Shown piece by piece: positions 1 through 7,451 of a stretch of DNA of 46,027 nucleotides (position 1 is the stretch's first letter; each line of letters opens with the position of its first letter). Source of the stretch: Gammaproteobacteria bacterium (GTDB lineage Bacteria; Pseudomonadota; Gammaproteobacteria; Pseudomonadales; Cellvibrionaceae); NCBI GenBank assembly GCA_025362015.1, contig JANYIO010000069.1, forward strand, positions 1 to 46,027, written 5' to 3'. The position numbers were made by a program, and so were the translations under genes. The notes beneath the pieces were generated by a model. It worked only from the letters and a program-made list of their open reading frames with translations, was not told the DNA's origin and did no database searches.

Positions 1-2
1 CG

Positions 3-239
3 GAGTATTTAGCCAACACCGAAGGTTCTGCCATTCGCAGGGTTGGCTATGAAGGTTGGTTGCGTAACTTAGCAGTAGGTTTGGGCAATGCACCGAGCGA
101 TGCAAACATCACCGCCGCACTGCACAACAAGCGCCCACAAGTAAGCGCGCTGGTCCAGGAACATATCGACTGGGCGCTCGCGCAGCAAGCCAAACCCAAT
201 TATCGACGCAAGCGAAAGATCCAAAACACCCACCACTAA
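3..239 (+). CDS. queG: Epoxyqueuosine reductase, C-terminal end (partial)
   Basis: Only the last 78 residues lie in the window; the gene begins upstream of it. QueG is the cobalamin- and [4Fe-4S]-dependent cytoplasmic enzyme that reduces epoxyqueuosine to queuosine in tRNA. The visible part carries the family's C-terminal signature: a segment reading EGSAIRRVGYEGWLRNLAV followed by GLGNAP, then an EHIDWAL motif near the end. It closes with a basic tail (NYRRKRKIQ). The stop codon TAA is at 237-239. The iron-sulfur cysteines would be further upstream and cannot be checked. The gene points toward gnd, 91 bases away, with no terminator seen between them. Confidence 0.85.
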   Translation, partial: EYLANTEGSAIRRVGYEGWLRNLAVGLGNAPSDANITAALHNKRPQVSALVQEHIDWALAQQAKPNYRRKRKIQNTHH

Positions 240-330
240 CACCCAGTTAACGCTATGAATCTCAGCCATAAACGGGAATAATAGCCACCCTCAAAATAGG
301 GTATTAACCGCAGGTAACAGGCTACTCATT

Positions 331-1782
331 ATGAAACAACTTTCGGATATAGGCTTGGTCGGCCTCGCTGTAATGGGCGAAAACCTCATCCTTAACATGG
401 CCAGCAAAGGCTATACAGTTACTGCGTACAATCGCACGACCGACAAAGTAGATAATTTTTTAGCTGGGCGAGCGCAAGGTAAAACCATTCGCGGCGCGCA
501 CTCGATTGAAGAGCTGGTAGCATCCCTCGCCAAACCTCGCAAAATTATGCTGATGGTTAAAGCAGGCCAACCAGTTGACGATTTTATTGAACAACTCATC
601 CCGCATTTGGAAGCTGGCGACATCATTATCGACGGCGGCAACACTCACTTTCCCGATACCGACCGCCGCACCGCTTACCTTGAAAGTAAAGGCTTGTTAT
701 TCATCGGCACCGGCGTTTCCGGCGGTGAAGAAGGCGCGTTGATCGGCCCATCTATCATGCCCGGCGGTTCACCTGCAGCATGGCCATTTGTAAAAGAAAT
801 TTTTCAAGGCATTTCCGCCAAAGTAGACGATGGCAGCCCCTGCTGCGATTGGGTCGGCGAAGGCGGTGCAGGCCATTTTGTAAAAATGGTGCACAACGGA
901 ATTGAATACGGCGATATGCAATTAATTTGCGAAGCTTACCAAATCATGAAAGATTTGCTCGGCATGAGTGCCGATGAAATGCATCAGGTATTTGCCGATT
1001 GGAACGAAGGCGAACTCAATAGTTATCTCGTCGAAATTACCCGCGATATTCTCGGCTACAAAGAAAATGGTGAACCACTGGTCGATAAAATCCTCGACAC
1101 TGCGGGGCAAAAAGGCACAGGAAAATGGACTGGTGTTATCGCACTGGATTTAGGTATTCCACTCACATTAATTTCTGAAGCAGTATTTGCACGCTGTTTA
1201 TCAGCACAAAAAGAAGAACGTGTTGCAGCCTCCAAAGTGATCAGTGGCCCAACCGTTAAATTTGAAGGCGATAAAAAAGCGTTTATCAACGATATCCGCA
1301 ATGCACTCTTCGCCTCAAAAATTATTTCTTACGCTCAAGGCTATTTATTAATGCGCGAAGCGGGTAAAGAATACGGCTGGCACTTAAATTACGGCGGCAT
1401 CGCCTTAATGTGGCGCGGCGGCTGTATCATTCGCTCATCATTCCTCGGAAAAATTAAAGACGCTTTTGATAAAAATCCTGAGCTAAGTAACTTGTTGCTC
1501 GATGATTATTTCAAAGACACCGTACAAGCTGCGCAAGCTGGTTGGCGTCGCGTAACTGCAGCGGCAATTGTTAACGGAATTCCTGCTCCGTCAATCACAT
1601 CCGCATTAAATTATTTTGACGGTTATCGCACCGCGCGCTTGCCCGCAAATTTACTGCAAGCACAACGCGATTATTTTGGCGCACATACTTATGAGCGCAC
1701 AGATAAACCACGCGGTGAATTTTTTCACACCAACTGGACTGGTCGTGGCGGGAACACTTCGTCGTCTACTTATAACGTGTGA
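331..1782 (+). CDS. gnd: 6-phosphogluconate dehydrogenase, decarboxylating
   Basis: This 483-residue cytoplasmic enzyme converts 6-phosphogluconate to ribulose 5-phosphate with NADP reduction, in the oxidative pentose phosphate pathway. The N-terminus has the Rossmann nucleotide-binding motif (GLVGLAVMGENL, residues about 8-19). The family signatures IIDGGNTHFPDT, GTGVSGGEEGA and HNGIEYGDMQLI, with catalytic Lys and substrate-binding residues, follow in order. The all-helical C-terminal half has GQKGTGKWT and ends in a glycine/serine-rich tail reaching the active site (NWTGRGGNTSSSTYNV). The length is close to the E. coli type (468). A strong intrinsic terminator follows at 1857-1909, so it is probably transcribed alone or with queG. 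Confidence 0.97.
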   Translation: MKQLSDIGLVGLAVMGENLILNMASKGYTVTAYNRTTDKVDNFLAGRAQGKTIRGAHSIEELVASLAKPRKIMLMVKAGQPVDDFIEQLIPHLEAGDIIIDGGNTHFPDTDRRTAYLESKGLLFIGTGVSGGEEGALIGPSIMPGGSPAAWPFVKEIFQGISAKVDDGSPCCDWVGEGGAGHFVKMVHNGIEYGDMQLICEAYQIMKDLLGMSADEMHQVFADWNEGELNSYLVEITRDILGYKENGEPLVDKILDTAGQKGTGKWTGVIALDLGIPLTLISEAVFARCLSAQKEERVAASKVISGPTVKFEGDKKAFINDIRNALFASKIISYAQGYLLMREAGKEYGWHLNYGGIALMWRGGCIIRSSFLGKIKDAFDKNPELSNLLLDDYFKDTVQAAQAGWRRVTAAAIVNGIPAPSITSALNYFDGYRTARLPANLLQAQRDYFGAHTYERTDKPRGEFFHTNWTGRGGNTSSSTYNV

Positions 1783-1856
1783 TTTTTATTCGCCGTACTT
1801 TTATTAACAACACATTCATTAGCAATACTTTTATTCGTAACATTTTTATTCATAGC

Positions 1857-1909
1857 GAAAACTAAAAGAGCGGGGCAACTTACACAACCTCGCTCTTTTA
1901 GTTTTTTTG
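1857..1909 (+). terminator. Rho-independent terminator after gnd
   Basis: An inverted repeat with arms at 1861-1872 (ACTAAAAGAGCG) and 1891-1902 (CGCTCTTTTAGT) pairs perfectly over 12 bp. It is followed by a run of seven T residues on the plus strand and preceded by A residues that extend the stem. It lies 75 bases past the gnd stop. Confidence 0.9.
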
Positions 1910-2076
1910 TGCGTTATGGATCCTGAATTCATCAAGATCGGCTAAATAACTTACCTTTTATAATCACCAGCTTCCATAATTACTTGTATCTCCCCATCAC
2001 CCAACTACAATGAAAGCGGCGCAGAGTTTTTCACTCTAAAAATTCTGGTTATTGAATATTTATTAAAGAATAAAAA

Positions 2077-4341
2077 ATGATGAAATTTAAATATACTCTA
2101 TGGGTTTTATATTGGTTTTTGGCAAGCGCGCTGGCAAGTCACGCTCACGCTAAAACACCCGTTAATGACACCGACAAGATCAATAATCTAATCGCCAAAA
2201 TGACGATTGAAGAAAAAGTGGGGCAGATGACTAATTTGACCCTGGCAGCAGTGTCAGAAAAAACTGATGAACCTGTAACCCTGGATATGGAAAAACTGCG
2301 CGACGCAATCGTGAAGCACAATGTTGGCTCTATACAAAATACCATTAACCATGCATATACGCTGGAAGAATGGCATCACATTACCAATAAAATTCAAAAT
2401 ATTGCACTAAAAGAAACGCGTTTAAAAATTCCTAATTTATATGAAATAGATGCCGTGCACGGCGCCAACAATACTCTTGGCTCTACTCTTTTTCCTCACA
2501 ACCTTGCGTTAGCAGCAACGCGTAACCCTGAACTGGTTAGATTAGGCGCTGAAATTACTGCCAAAGAAGTCAGGGCTTCCGGTATTCGTTTAGATTTTTC
2601 ACCGGTATTGGATCTTGGTAGACAACCTCTTTGGTCACGCTTTCCGGAAACGTTTGGAGAAGACGTGTTGCTTGTCCAAACAATGGGAGCCGCCGCCATT
2701 AAGGGTTATGAAGGAAAAAGCTTGAAAAATGTTACGAGTGTTGCAGCATCCATGAAGCATTTTATAGGCTACTCAGCTCCCGCTGATGGTAAAGATAGAA
2801 CGCCAGCATACATCCCGGAAATTATGCTTAGAGAATATTATTTGCCGTCTTTTAAGGCGGCGATTGCCGCAGGTGCCCATACTTTGATGGTGAATTCTGG
2901 CGAAGTAAATGGCACACCCTTGCATGCGAGCAAATATTTTTTAACCGATGTACTGAGAACGGAATTAGGCTTTAATGGAGTAATTACCAGCGACTGGGAA
3001 GACATTAAAAAATTGCACGACTGGCATAAGGTTGCTGCCTCCAATAAAGAAGCAGCTTTACTTGCCGTTAACGCAGGTATTGATCTGGTAATTGTACCTT
3101 TAGATTTTAGTTTTTATGACGATGTCATTGCACTGGTAAAAGAACATAAGATTAGTGAAAAAAGAGTGAACGAATCAGTGCGCAGAATTTTGCAACTAAA
3201 ATATGATCTGGGTTATTTTGATAATCCTTATCTGGAACCTGACGCAGTTAAAAATTTTGCTCGACCAGAATATAAAGATGTCGCGCTGGAAGCCGCAAGA
3301 GAATCTGTAATTTTATTAAAAAATACTGACAACACTTTACCCTTAGCAAAAAATAAAAAATATTTGGTGGTTGGCCCTGGTGCTGACTCCCTCACCGCGC
3401 TTCATGGGTGCTGGTCTTATACCTGGCAAGGTACAGTAGATAAATATTTTGCAAAAGATACTTTAACAATTGCTAAAGCAATCAAAGCCAAAGTGGGTAA
3501 TGACAAGGTTATTCAATTACAGGGAACAGATTTCGACGCCAAAGATATTAATATCGCGGAGGCCGTAACAGCGGCAAAAGATGTTGACTACATTATTGTA
3601 GCTCTCGGTGAAAATGCCTATGCAGAAACGCCCGGCAATATAAAAGAATTAGCGCTGCCAGAAATACAGCAACTACTGGTAAAAGAATTAGCAAAAACGG
3701 GTAAAACTATTGTGATGGTAATGTCCGAAGGCCGCCCAAGAATTATTAGAGAAATTGAACCAGACGCCAAGGGCATTCTGTTAACCAACTGGGCAGGCTC
3801 GCAAGCGGCAACAGCAATAGCCGATGTACTTTTCGGCGATTACAATCCCAATGGAATTTTGCCTTACACCTACCCCAGATTCAGCGGGGAAATTTTAACC
3901 TATGATCACAAATGGGCAGATGAAGGAGAAGAAACTTTGCTTGCCGACAAAAAAACATTTAACCCGCAGTATCCGTTTGGGCATGGGCTTAGCTACACCA
4001 CATTTGACTATAGCGACTTAACAATTAACACCAACAAACTGACGGGCAATGACCATATCACCATTACTGTTACGGTTAAAAATACGGGAAAAATTGCCGG
4101 CAAACATACTGTGGAATTGTATAGCCGCGATCACTATGCTTCGATTACACCCTCGGTAAAAAGATTGAGGAAATTTCAAAAGATATTTTTAACGCCAGAA
4201 AGTGCACAAACCCTGACATTTGAATTAAATAAAAGTGATCTTGCCTTTGTCAATGCTGAGCTAAAAGCGATTACAGAGGACGGAGATTTCACGGTGATGA
4301 TTGGCAATTTAAATAAAACGTTCACCTATTTAAATGAGTAA
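2077..4341 (+). CDS. Glycoside hydrolase family 3 beta-glucosidase, exported
   Basis: A 754-residue GH3 enzyme expected to remove terminal beta-glucose units from oligosaccharides in the periplasm or outside. Residues 1-26 form a signal peptide ending in HAHA. The N-terminal (beta/alpha)8 domain carries KHFIGYSAPADGKDRTPA and the nucleophile motif VITSDWEDI with Asp306. The second alpha/beta domain has GENAYAETPGN, with Glu512 and Glu517 as candidates for the acid/base. A fibronectin-III-like domain follows from about residue 640 (PFGHGLSYTTFDYSDL). The architecture resembles barley ExoI-type and bacterial cello-oligosaccharide beta-glucosidases. No good Shine-Dalgarno is seen; the first of two adjacent ATG codons is used. 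It has a long untranslated gap downstream and is probably monocistronic. Beta-xylosidase or broad specificity is possible. Confidence 0.93.
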   Translation: MMKFKYTLWVLYWFLASALASHAHAKTPVNDTDKINNLIAKMTIEEKVGQMTNLTLAAVSEKTDEPVTLDMEKLRDAIVKHNVGSIQNTINHAYTLEEWHHITNKIQNIALKETRLKIPNLYEIDAVHGANNTLGSTLFPHNLALAATRNPELVRLGAEITAKEVRASGIRLDFSPVLDLGRQPLWSRFPETFGEDVLLVQTMGAAAIKGYEGKSLKNVTSVAASMKHFIGYSAPADGKDRTPAYIPEIMLREYYLPSFKAAIAAGAHTLMVNSGEVNGTPLHASKYFLTDVLRTELGFNGVITSDWEDIKKLHDWHKVAASNKEAALLAVNAGIDLVIVPLDFSFYDDVIALVKEHKISEKRVNESVRRILQLKYDLGYFDNPYLEPDAVKNFARPEYKDVALEAARESVILLKNTDNTLPLAKNKKYLVVGPGADSLTALHGCWSYTWQGTVDKYFAKDTLTIAKAIKAKVGNDKVIQLQGTDFDAKDINIAEAVTAAKDVDYIIVALGENAYAETPGNIKELALPEIQQLLVKELAKTGKTIVMVMSEGRPRIIREIEPDAKGILLTNWAGSQAATAIADVLFGDYNPNGILPYTYPRFSGEILTYDHKWADEGEETLLADKKTFNPQYPFGHGLSYTTFDYSDLTINTNKLTGNDHITITVTVKNTGKIAGKHTVELYSRDHYASITPSVKRLRKFQKIFLTPESAQTLTFELNKSDLAFVNAELKAITEDGDFTVMIGNLNKTFTYLNE

Positions 4342-4580
4342 TGCATCACAATTACGTCATAATAATCACACTTATAGGCCTATATCGCATCTCAATCATA
4401 TCAATATGGTTACGCGAATAATAATTATGCCAACAGAACTTGTCGTACCTACAACGCGCATTATATTAAAATACCACCAGGTAACTGCGCATTGTTCTGC
4501 AAGCAAATAATCCTGGTGAAAAACCTTAAAAATTGTAAAACCTGCCTTCATATTAAGTAAATGATGTATTGCAAATCAGT

Positions 4581-4619
4581 GCATCAAATAGCGTTACCAT
4601 CTGAGTTAATTTAACTCAC
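4581..4619 (-). promoter_or_regulatory. Conserved promoter block A, copy 1
   Basis: A 39-bp stretch whose reverse complement matches 17678-17716 at 34 of 39 positions. It contains the perfect 15-bp palindrome GAGTTAATTTAACTC at 4603-4617 and the sequence TAGCGTTACC, which resembles half of a LacI/GntR-type operator. It lies 319 bases upstream of the carbohydrate-binding protein start. It probably binds a regulator; no factor can be named. Confidence 0.6.
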
Positions 4620-4665
4620 CATTTCAGATAAAAAACCTCCCATTTTCGTCTTTTTTTTAAGGTTA

Positions 4666-4697
4666 GTTGACTAGTTGTTCCAAGTAATAGAAAGTCA
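4666..4697 (+). promoter_or_regulatory. Conserved promoter block B, copy 1
   Basis: A 32-bp stretch beginning GTTGACTAGTTGTT and ending TAGAAAGTCA. It matches the reverse complement of 17590-17621 at 27 of 32 positions. It lies 46 bases past block A, and copy 2 has the same order with a 56-base gap. It contains TTGACT, a possible -35 box, but no convincingly spaced -10 was identified. Confidence 0.55.
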
Positions 4698-4828
4698 ATA
4701 ACTACTCACAGATTGTTGTCGTCAGTAGAACACTAAAAATAATGAAATTGCTGAAGCCCTCAGTAATATCAACCACTATCACGCCCAACCCTGTTGGCTC
4801 AACTTAGCGCTTACTCTTAATTTATTGA

Positions 4829-4876
4829 CGTCATTATTTTTCAGACCTTAGGCGTCATTATTTTTAGATCTTAAGA
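4829..4876 (+). repeat. Two-copy 24-bp tandem repeat
   Basis: Units at 4829-4852 and 4853-4876 both begin CGTCATTATTTTT and continue with related CAGACCTTAG/AGATCTTAAG ends. The pair lies about 65-110 bases before the start codon at 4939, where tandem activator sites could sit. It could also be a chance local duplication. Confidence 0.55.
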
Positions 4877-4883
4877 GAAACTA

Positions 4884-4897
4884 TGTGCATTTGCACA
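4884..4897. promoter_or_regulatory. Perfect palindrome upstream of carbohydrate-binding gene
   Basis: TGTGCATTTGCACA has two 6-bp arms around TT, 42 bases before the start codon at 4939. The size and symmetry suit a dimeric regulator and the position suits an operator overlapping a promoter or leader. The cognate protein is unknown. Confidence 0.45.
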
Positions 4898-4938
4898 CAT
4901 GCTCGGTTTAAGTATTACGGGTTTAACGGAGACTAACT

Positions 4939-6684
4939 ATGCACAACACCATTGTAAAATACACCGGTCGACTCGCGTGCTGTATCGCCCTGCTCTTCAG
5001 CAGTCAGCTTTATGCACAAACTAATTTAGCACTCAATAAAATTGCTACCGCAAGCACTGCGCTGCAACCTGCAAGTGCTGCTGTTGATGGCAATGCGAAT
5101 TCGCGCTGGGAATCAACACAAGGACTGAATGCTGCGTGGCTGCAAGTAGACCTTGGCGCCAATTATAATTTGACCAGTACCGCAATCGATTGGGAAGCGG
5201 CAAATGCCGCAACTTACGAAGTGCTCGGCTCAATCAATAATAGTACGTGGGTATCACTCAACAATCGTGCCAATGGCACATTTGGCAACCGCACTGACAC
5301 CTTGGTACTAAGCGGTGTTTATCGTTACTTACGTATCAACGCCACTGCACGTAGCCCCGGCAACAATTGGGGCTACTCTATTTGGGAATGGAAGGTGTAT
5401 GGTTCGCTAGCAAGCAGCAGCTCAAGTTCCAGCTCTAGCATTTCTAATATGGATTGGTTTTGCAATGGAGCGATTTCCTTCGTGCCTTGCAGTTCCAGCG
5501 CAAGCTCAATTTCGTCCAGCGCCTCGTCATTAAAATCGAGCAGTATTAGCAGCTCCTCATCATCCAGTGTTGTCAGTATTATTAATCTTGCTATCGGTGG
5601 AATTGCATCTGCGAGCACTACGTTAGGTGCAAGCGCTAATGCGATTGACGGTAATTTAACAACACGCTGGGAATCCAACCACGGTGTCGACCCAAGCTGG
5701 ATTAGTGTTGACTTAAAAGCCGAAAAAACCTTGACCAGTGTTGTGATAAATTGGGAAGCAGCCAATGCAGCAAATTATGAAGTGCAAGGCTCACATGACA
5801 ACACGAACTGGACCACACTTGCGACCCGCACTGGTGGTGCTTTTGGCAATCGCACCGATACCGTTACTGTGTCCGGCACATACCGTTATGTGCGCGTTTA
5901 CGGCACGGTACGCAGCGTTGGCAATAACTGGGGCTACTCCATTTTTGAATTGCAAATTTTTGGATTTGGCAATACAAACGGATCATCCAGCAGCGTCACA
6001 TCCAGTGATCGCAATCATTATGATGCACCGAGAGCAACCACTGCACCGGTAATTGACGGCGTTATGGATGCAGTATGGGATGCCGCAGTTTGGGCACCGA
6101 TTGATGTATTTTGGTTGGGTTCACAACACCCTACTGCGCAGGATTTTTCGGGCCGTTATAAAGCCATGTGGGATCAAGGTAATCTGTATTTATTATTTGA
6201 TATTACCGACGACGTATTGTTTGATGCTACCGCTAACCCACTTGAACGTTATTGGGATGATGACTCTGTAGAAATTTTTATCGACGAAAATAAAAATGGT
6301 GGTATCCACGAAACAAATACATCAGCTTGGGCATACCATGTCAGCACCCTTGGTGACGTGGTAGATTCTACCAATTCAAACGTGTCTAAATTATTAAACA
6401 GTCACATTACCGTGCGTAGAGTTAGCGTAGGTAGCAAACACATGTGGGAAATGAGTATGCGTGTGTATGGCGAAGACTATGATGATGCTAAAGTGAATAT
6501 TCCACTCGTGCTTTTTGCCGGTAAACAGATGGGCTTTTCTGTTTGCTACAACGACAATGATGCCAGTGCATTTCGCGAAAGCATGATTGGTTCAGTTGAC
6601 ACGCAAGGCCACAAAGATAATCAGGGTTACATCAATGCCAGCGTATTTGGCTCAATGAGCTTAGTCGAGACACTAGCGCACTAA
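4939..6684 (+). CDS. Secreted carbohydrate-binding protein: two discoidin (CBM32-like) modules plus CBM9-like domain
   Basis: A 581-residue exported protein with no recognisable catalytic domain. Residues 1-26 are a signal peptide ending LYAQ. A first F5/8 type C (discoidin) module spans about 27-155, marked by VDGNANSRWES, VDLG, NWEAANA and a YSIWEWKVYG end. A serine-rich linker (about 156-213) contains a short segment with two cysteines, NMDWFCNGAISFVPC. A second discoidin module spans about 214-349. The C-terminal part (about 355-581) resembles CBM9 domains, with PVIDGVMDAVWDAA and DDDSVEIFIDENKNGG. The start has a good upstream GGAG. It probably binds polysaccharide or oligosaccharide outside the cell and may act as a scaffold or sensor. 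The promoter region is unusually rich in repeats, and a terminator follows. Confidence 0.85.
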   Translation: MHNTIVKYTGRLACCIALLFSSQLYAQTNLALNKIATASTALQPASAAVDGNANSRWESTQGLNAAWLQVDLGANYNLTSTAIDWEAANAATYEVLGSINNSTWVSLNNRANGTFGNRTDTLVLSGVYRYLRINATARSPGNNWGYSIWEWKVYGSLASSSSSSSSSISNMDWFCNGAISFVPCSSSASSISSSASSLKSSSISSSSSSSVVSIINLAIGGIASASTTLGASANAIDGNLTTRWESNHGVDPSWISVDLKAEKTLTSVVINWEAANAANYEVQGSHDNTNWTTLATRTGGAFGNRTDTVTVSGTYRYVRVYGTVRSVGNNWGYSIFELQIFGFGNTNGSSSSVTSSDRNHYDAPRATTAPVIDGVMDAVWDAAVWAPIDVFWLGSQHPTAQDFSGRYKAMWDQGNLYLLFDITDDVLFDATANPLERYWDDDSVEIFIDENKNGGIHETNTSAWAYHVSTLGDVVDSTNSNVSKLLNSHITVRRVSVGSKHMWEMSMRVYGEDYDDAKVNIPLVLFAGKQMGFSVCYNDNDASAFRESMIGSVDTQGHKDNQGYINASVFGSMSLVETLAH

Positions 6685-6714
6685 TACTTTTACAGGCACA
6701 ATAAATACTACTTT

Positions 6715-6745
6715 AACCCCACCTGTAGTAGGTGGGGTTTTTATT
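6715..6745 (+). terminator. Rho-independent terminator
   Basis: Arms AACCCCACC (6715-6723) and GGTGGGGTT (6731-6739) pair perfectly around a 7-base loop and run into T-rich sequence. It separates the carbohydrate-binding protein gene from the dehydrogenase operon, whose start codon lies 27 bases further on. Confidence 0.88.
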
Positions 6746-6771
6746 TTGCAAAATAAATACCGAGTAATCTC

Positions 6772-7404
6772 ATGACTAACAATAGCAATACTGCGCCTGT
6801 TAATTCGGAGCTTATCAATTCACGGCTTATCGATGACGCAAGCCGTCGCAAAACCATTAAACAACTCGCCGCTTTCTGTGGTTTAGCCTTATCCGCAAGC
6901 TCGCTGGAACTAATGGCGACAAGTTCCCACTCAGAGAAGGATATTACCCTCAACCCACAAGGTTTATTAAACACAACTCAATTTGCATTAGTACGCCAAC
7001 TCGGCGAAATTATTATTCCTACAACCGAAACTCCCGGCGCTATCGGTGCCGATGTACACTCATTTATCAACCATTTTTTATTGCAATGCAGCACCCCTCA
7101 AGAGCAACAACAGTTTGTTGCCGGCCTTACGAAAACTGAAACTGCAACCGCAAAAATATGGCATAAAAAATTCTTAGCTATTTCTCACGAACGGCAAATA
7201 ACGTTACTCACTGATATGGAAAAAGGCCAAGGCGTATTTGATGGCACTGACCGTGCCTTTTTCAAGCAACTCAAAGGACTGGTTATTTTTGGTTATTACA
7301 CGTCAGAAATTGGCGCGACTCAGGAGCTTGCTTATCTTGCCATACCTGGTGGCTACAAAGGCGATGTAAAATTTAACACTGTCGGCAAAGCCTGGGCGTT
7401 TTAA
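6772..7404 (+). CDS. Gluconate 2-dehydrogenase subunit 3 family protein, Tat-exported
   Basis: A 210-residue small subunit of a membrane- or periplasm-located sugar dehydrogenase. The N-terminus has a twin-arginine signal: SRRKTIK with Arg25-Arg26, followed by a hydrophobic stretch LAAFCGLALSAS. The rest matches the subunit-3 family (FALVRQLGEIIIPTTETPGAIGA and a helical body ending in a GGYKGDV motif). In FAD-glucose dehydrogenases and glucoside 3-dehydrogenases this subunit supports folding and carries the leaderless flavoprotein through the Tat system. The GMC gene begins 47 bases downstream, as expected for that partnership. The translated sequence shows no CXXCH haem motif. Confidence 0.85.
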   Translation: MTNNSNTAPVNSELINSRLIDDASRRKTIKQLAAFCGLALSASSLELMATSSHSEKDITLNPQGLLNTTQFALVRQLGEIIIPTTETPGAIGADVHSFINHFLLQCSTPQEQQQFVAGLTKTETATAKIWHKKFLAISHERQITLLTDMEKGQGVFDGTDRAFFKQLKGLVIFGYYTSEIGATQELAYLAIPGGYKGDVKFNTVGKAWAF

Positions 7405-7451
7405 TTTTTCAGCGAAGATTTCTCCAATAACAAAATAATGTAGATACCCTC

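Larger units (their letters stand above)
4342..4938. other. 597-bp regulatory intergenic region
   Basis: No gene is seen. The region is AT-rich and holds, in order, two blocks shared with the upstream region of the thiolase operon (4581-4619 and 4666-4697), a two-copy 24-bp tandem repeat (4829-4876) and a perfect palindrome (4884-4897). All lie ahead of the carbohydrate-binding protein gene. No obvious terminator hairpin for the GH3 gene was found. Confidence 0.6.

Noticed and set aside
5373-5765. 130-codon minus-strand open frame
   Set aside because: It lies antisense to the serine linker and discoidin module; serine codon runs open the opposite strand as Leu/Glu-rich nonsense. No start signal.
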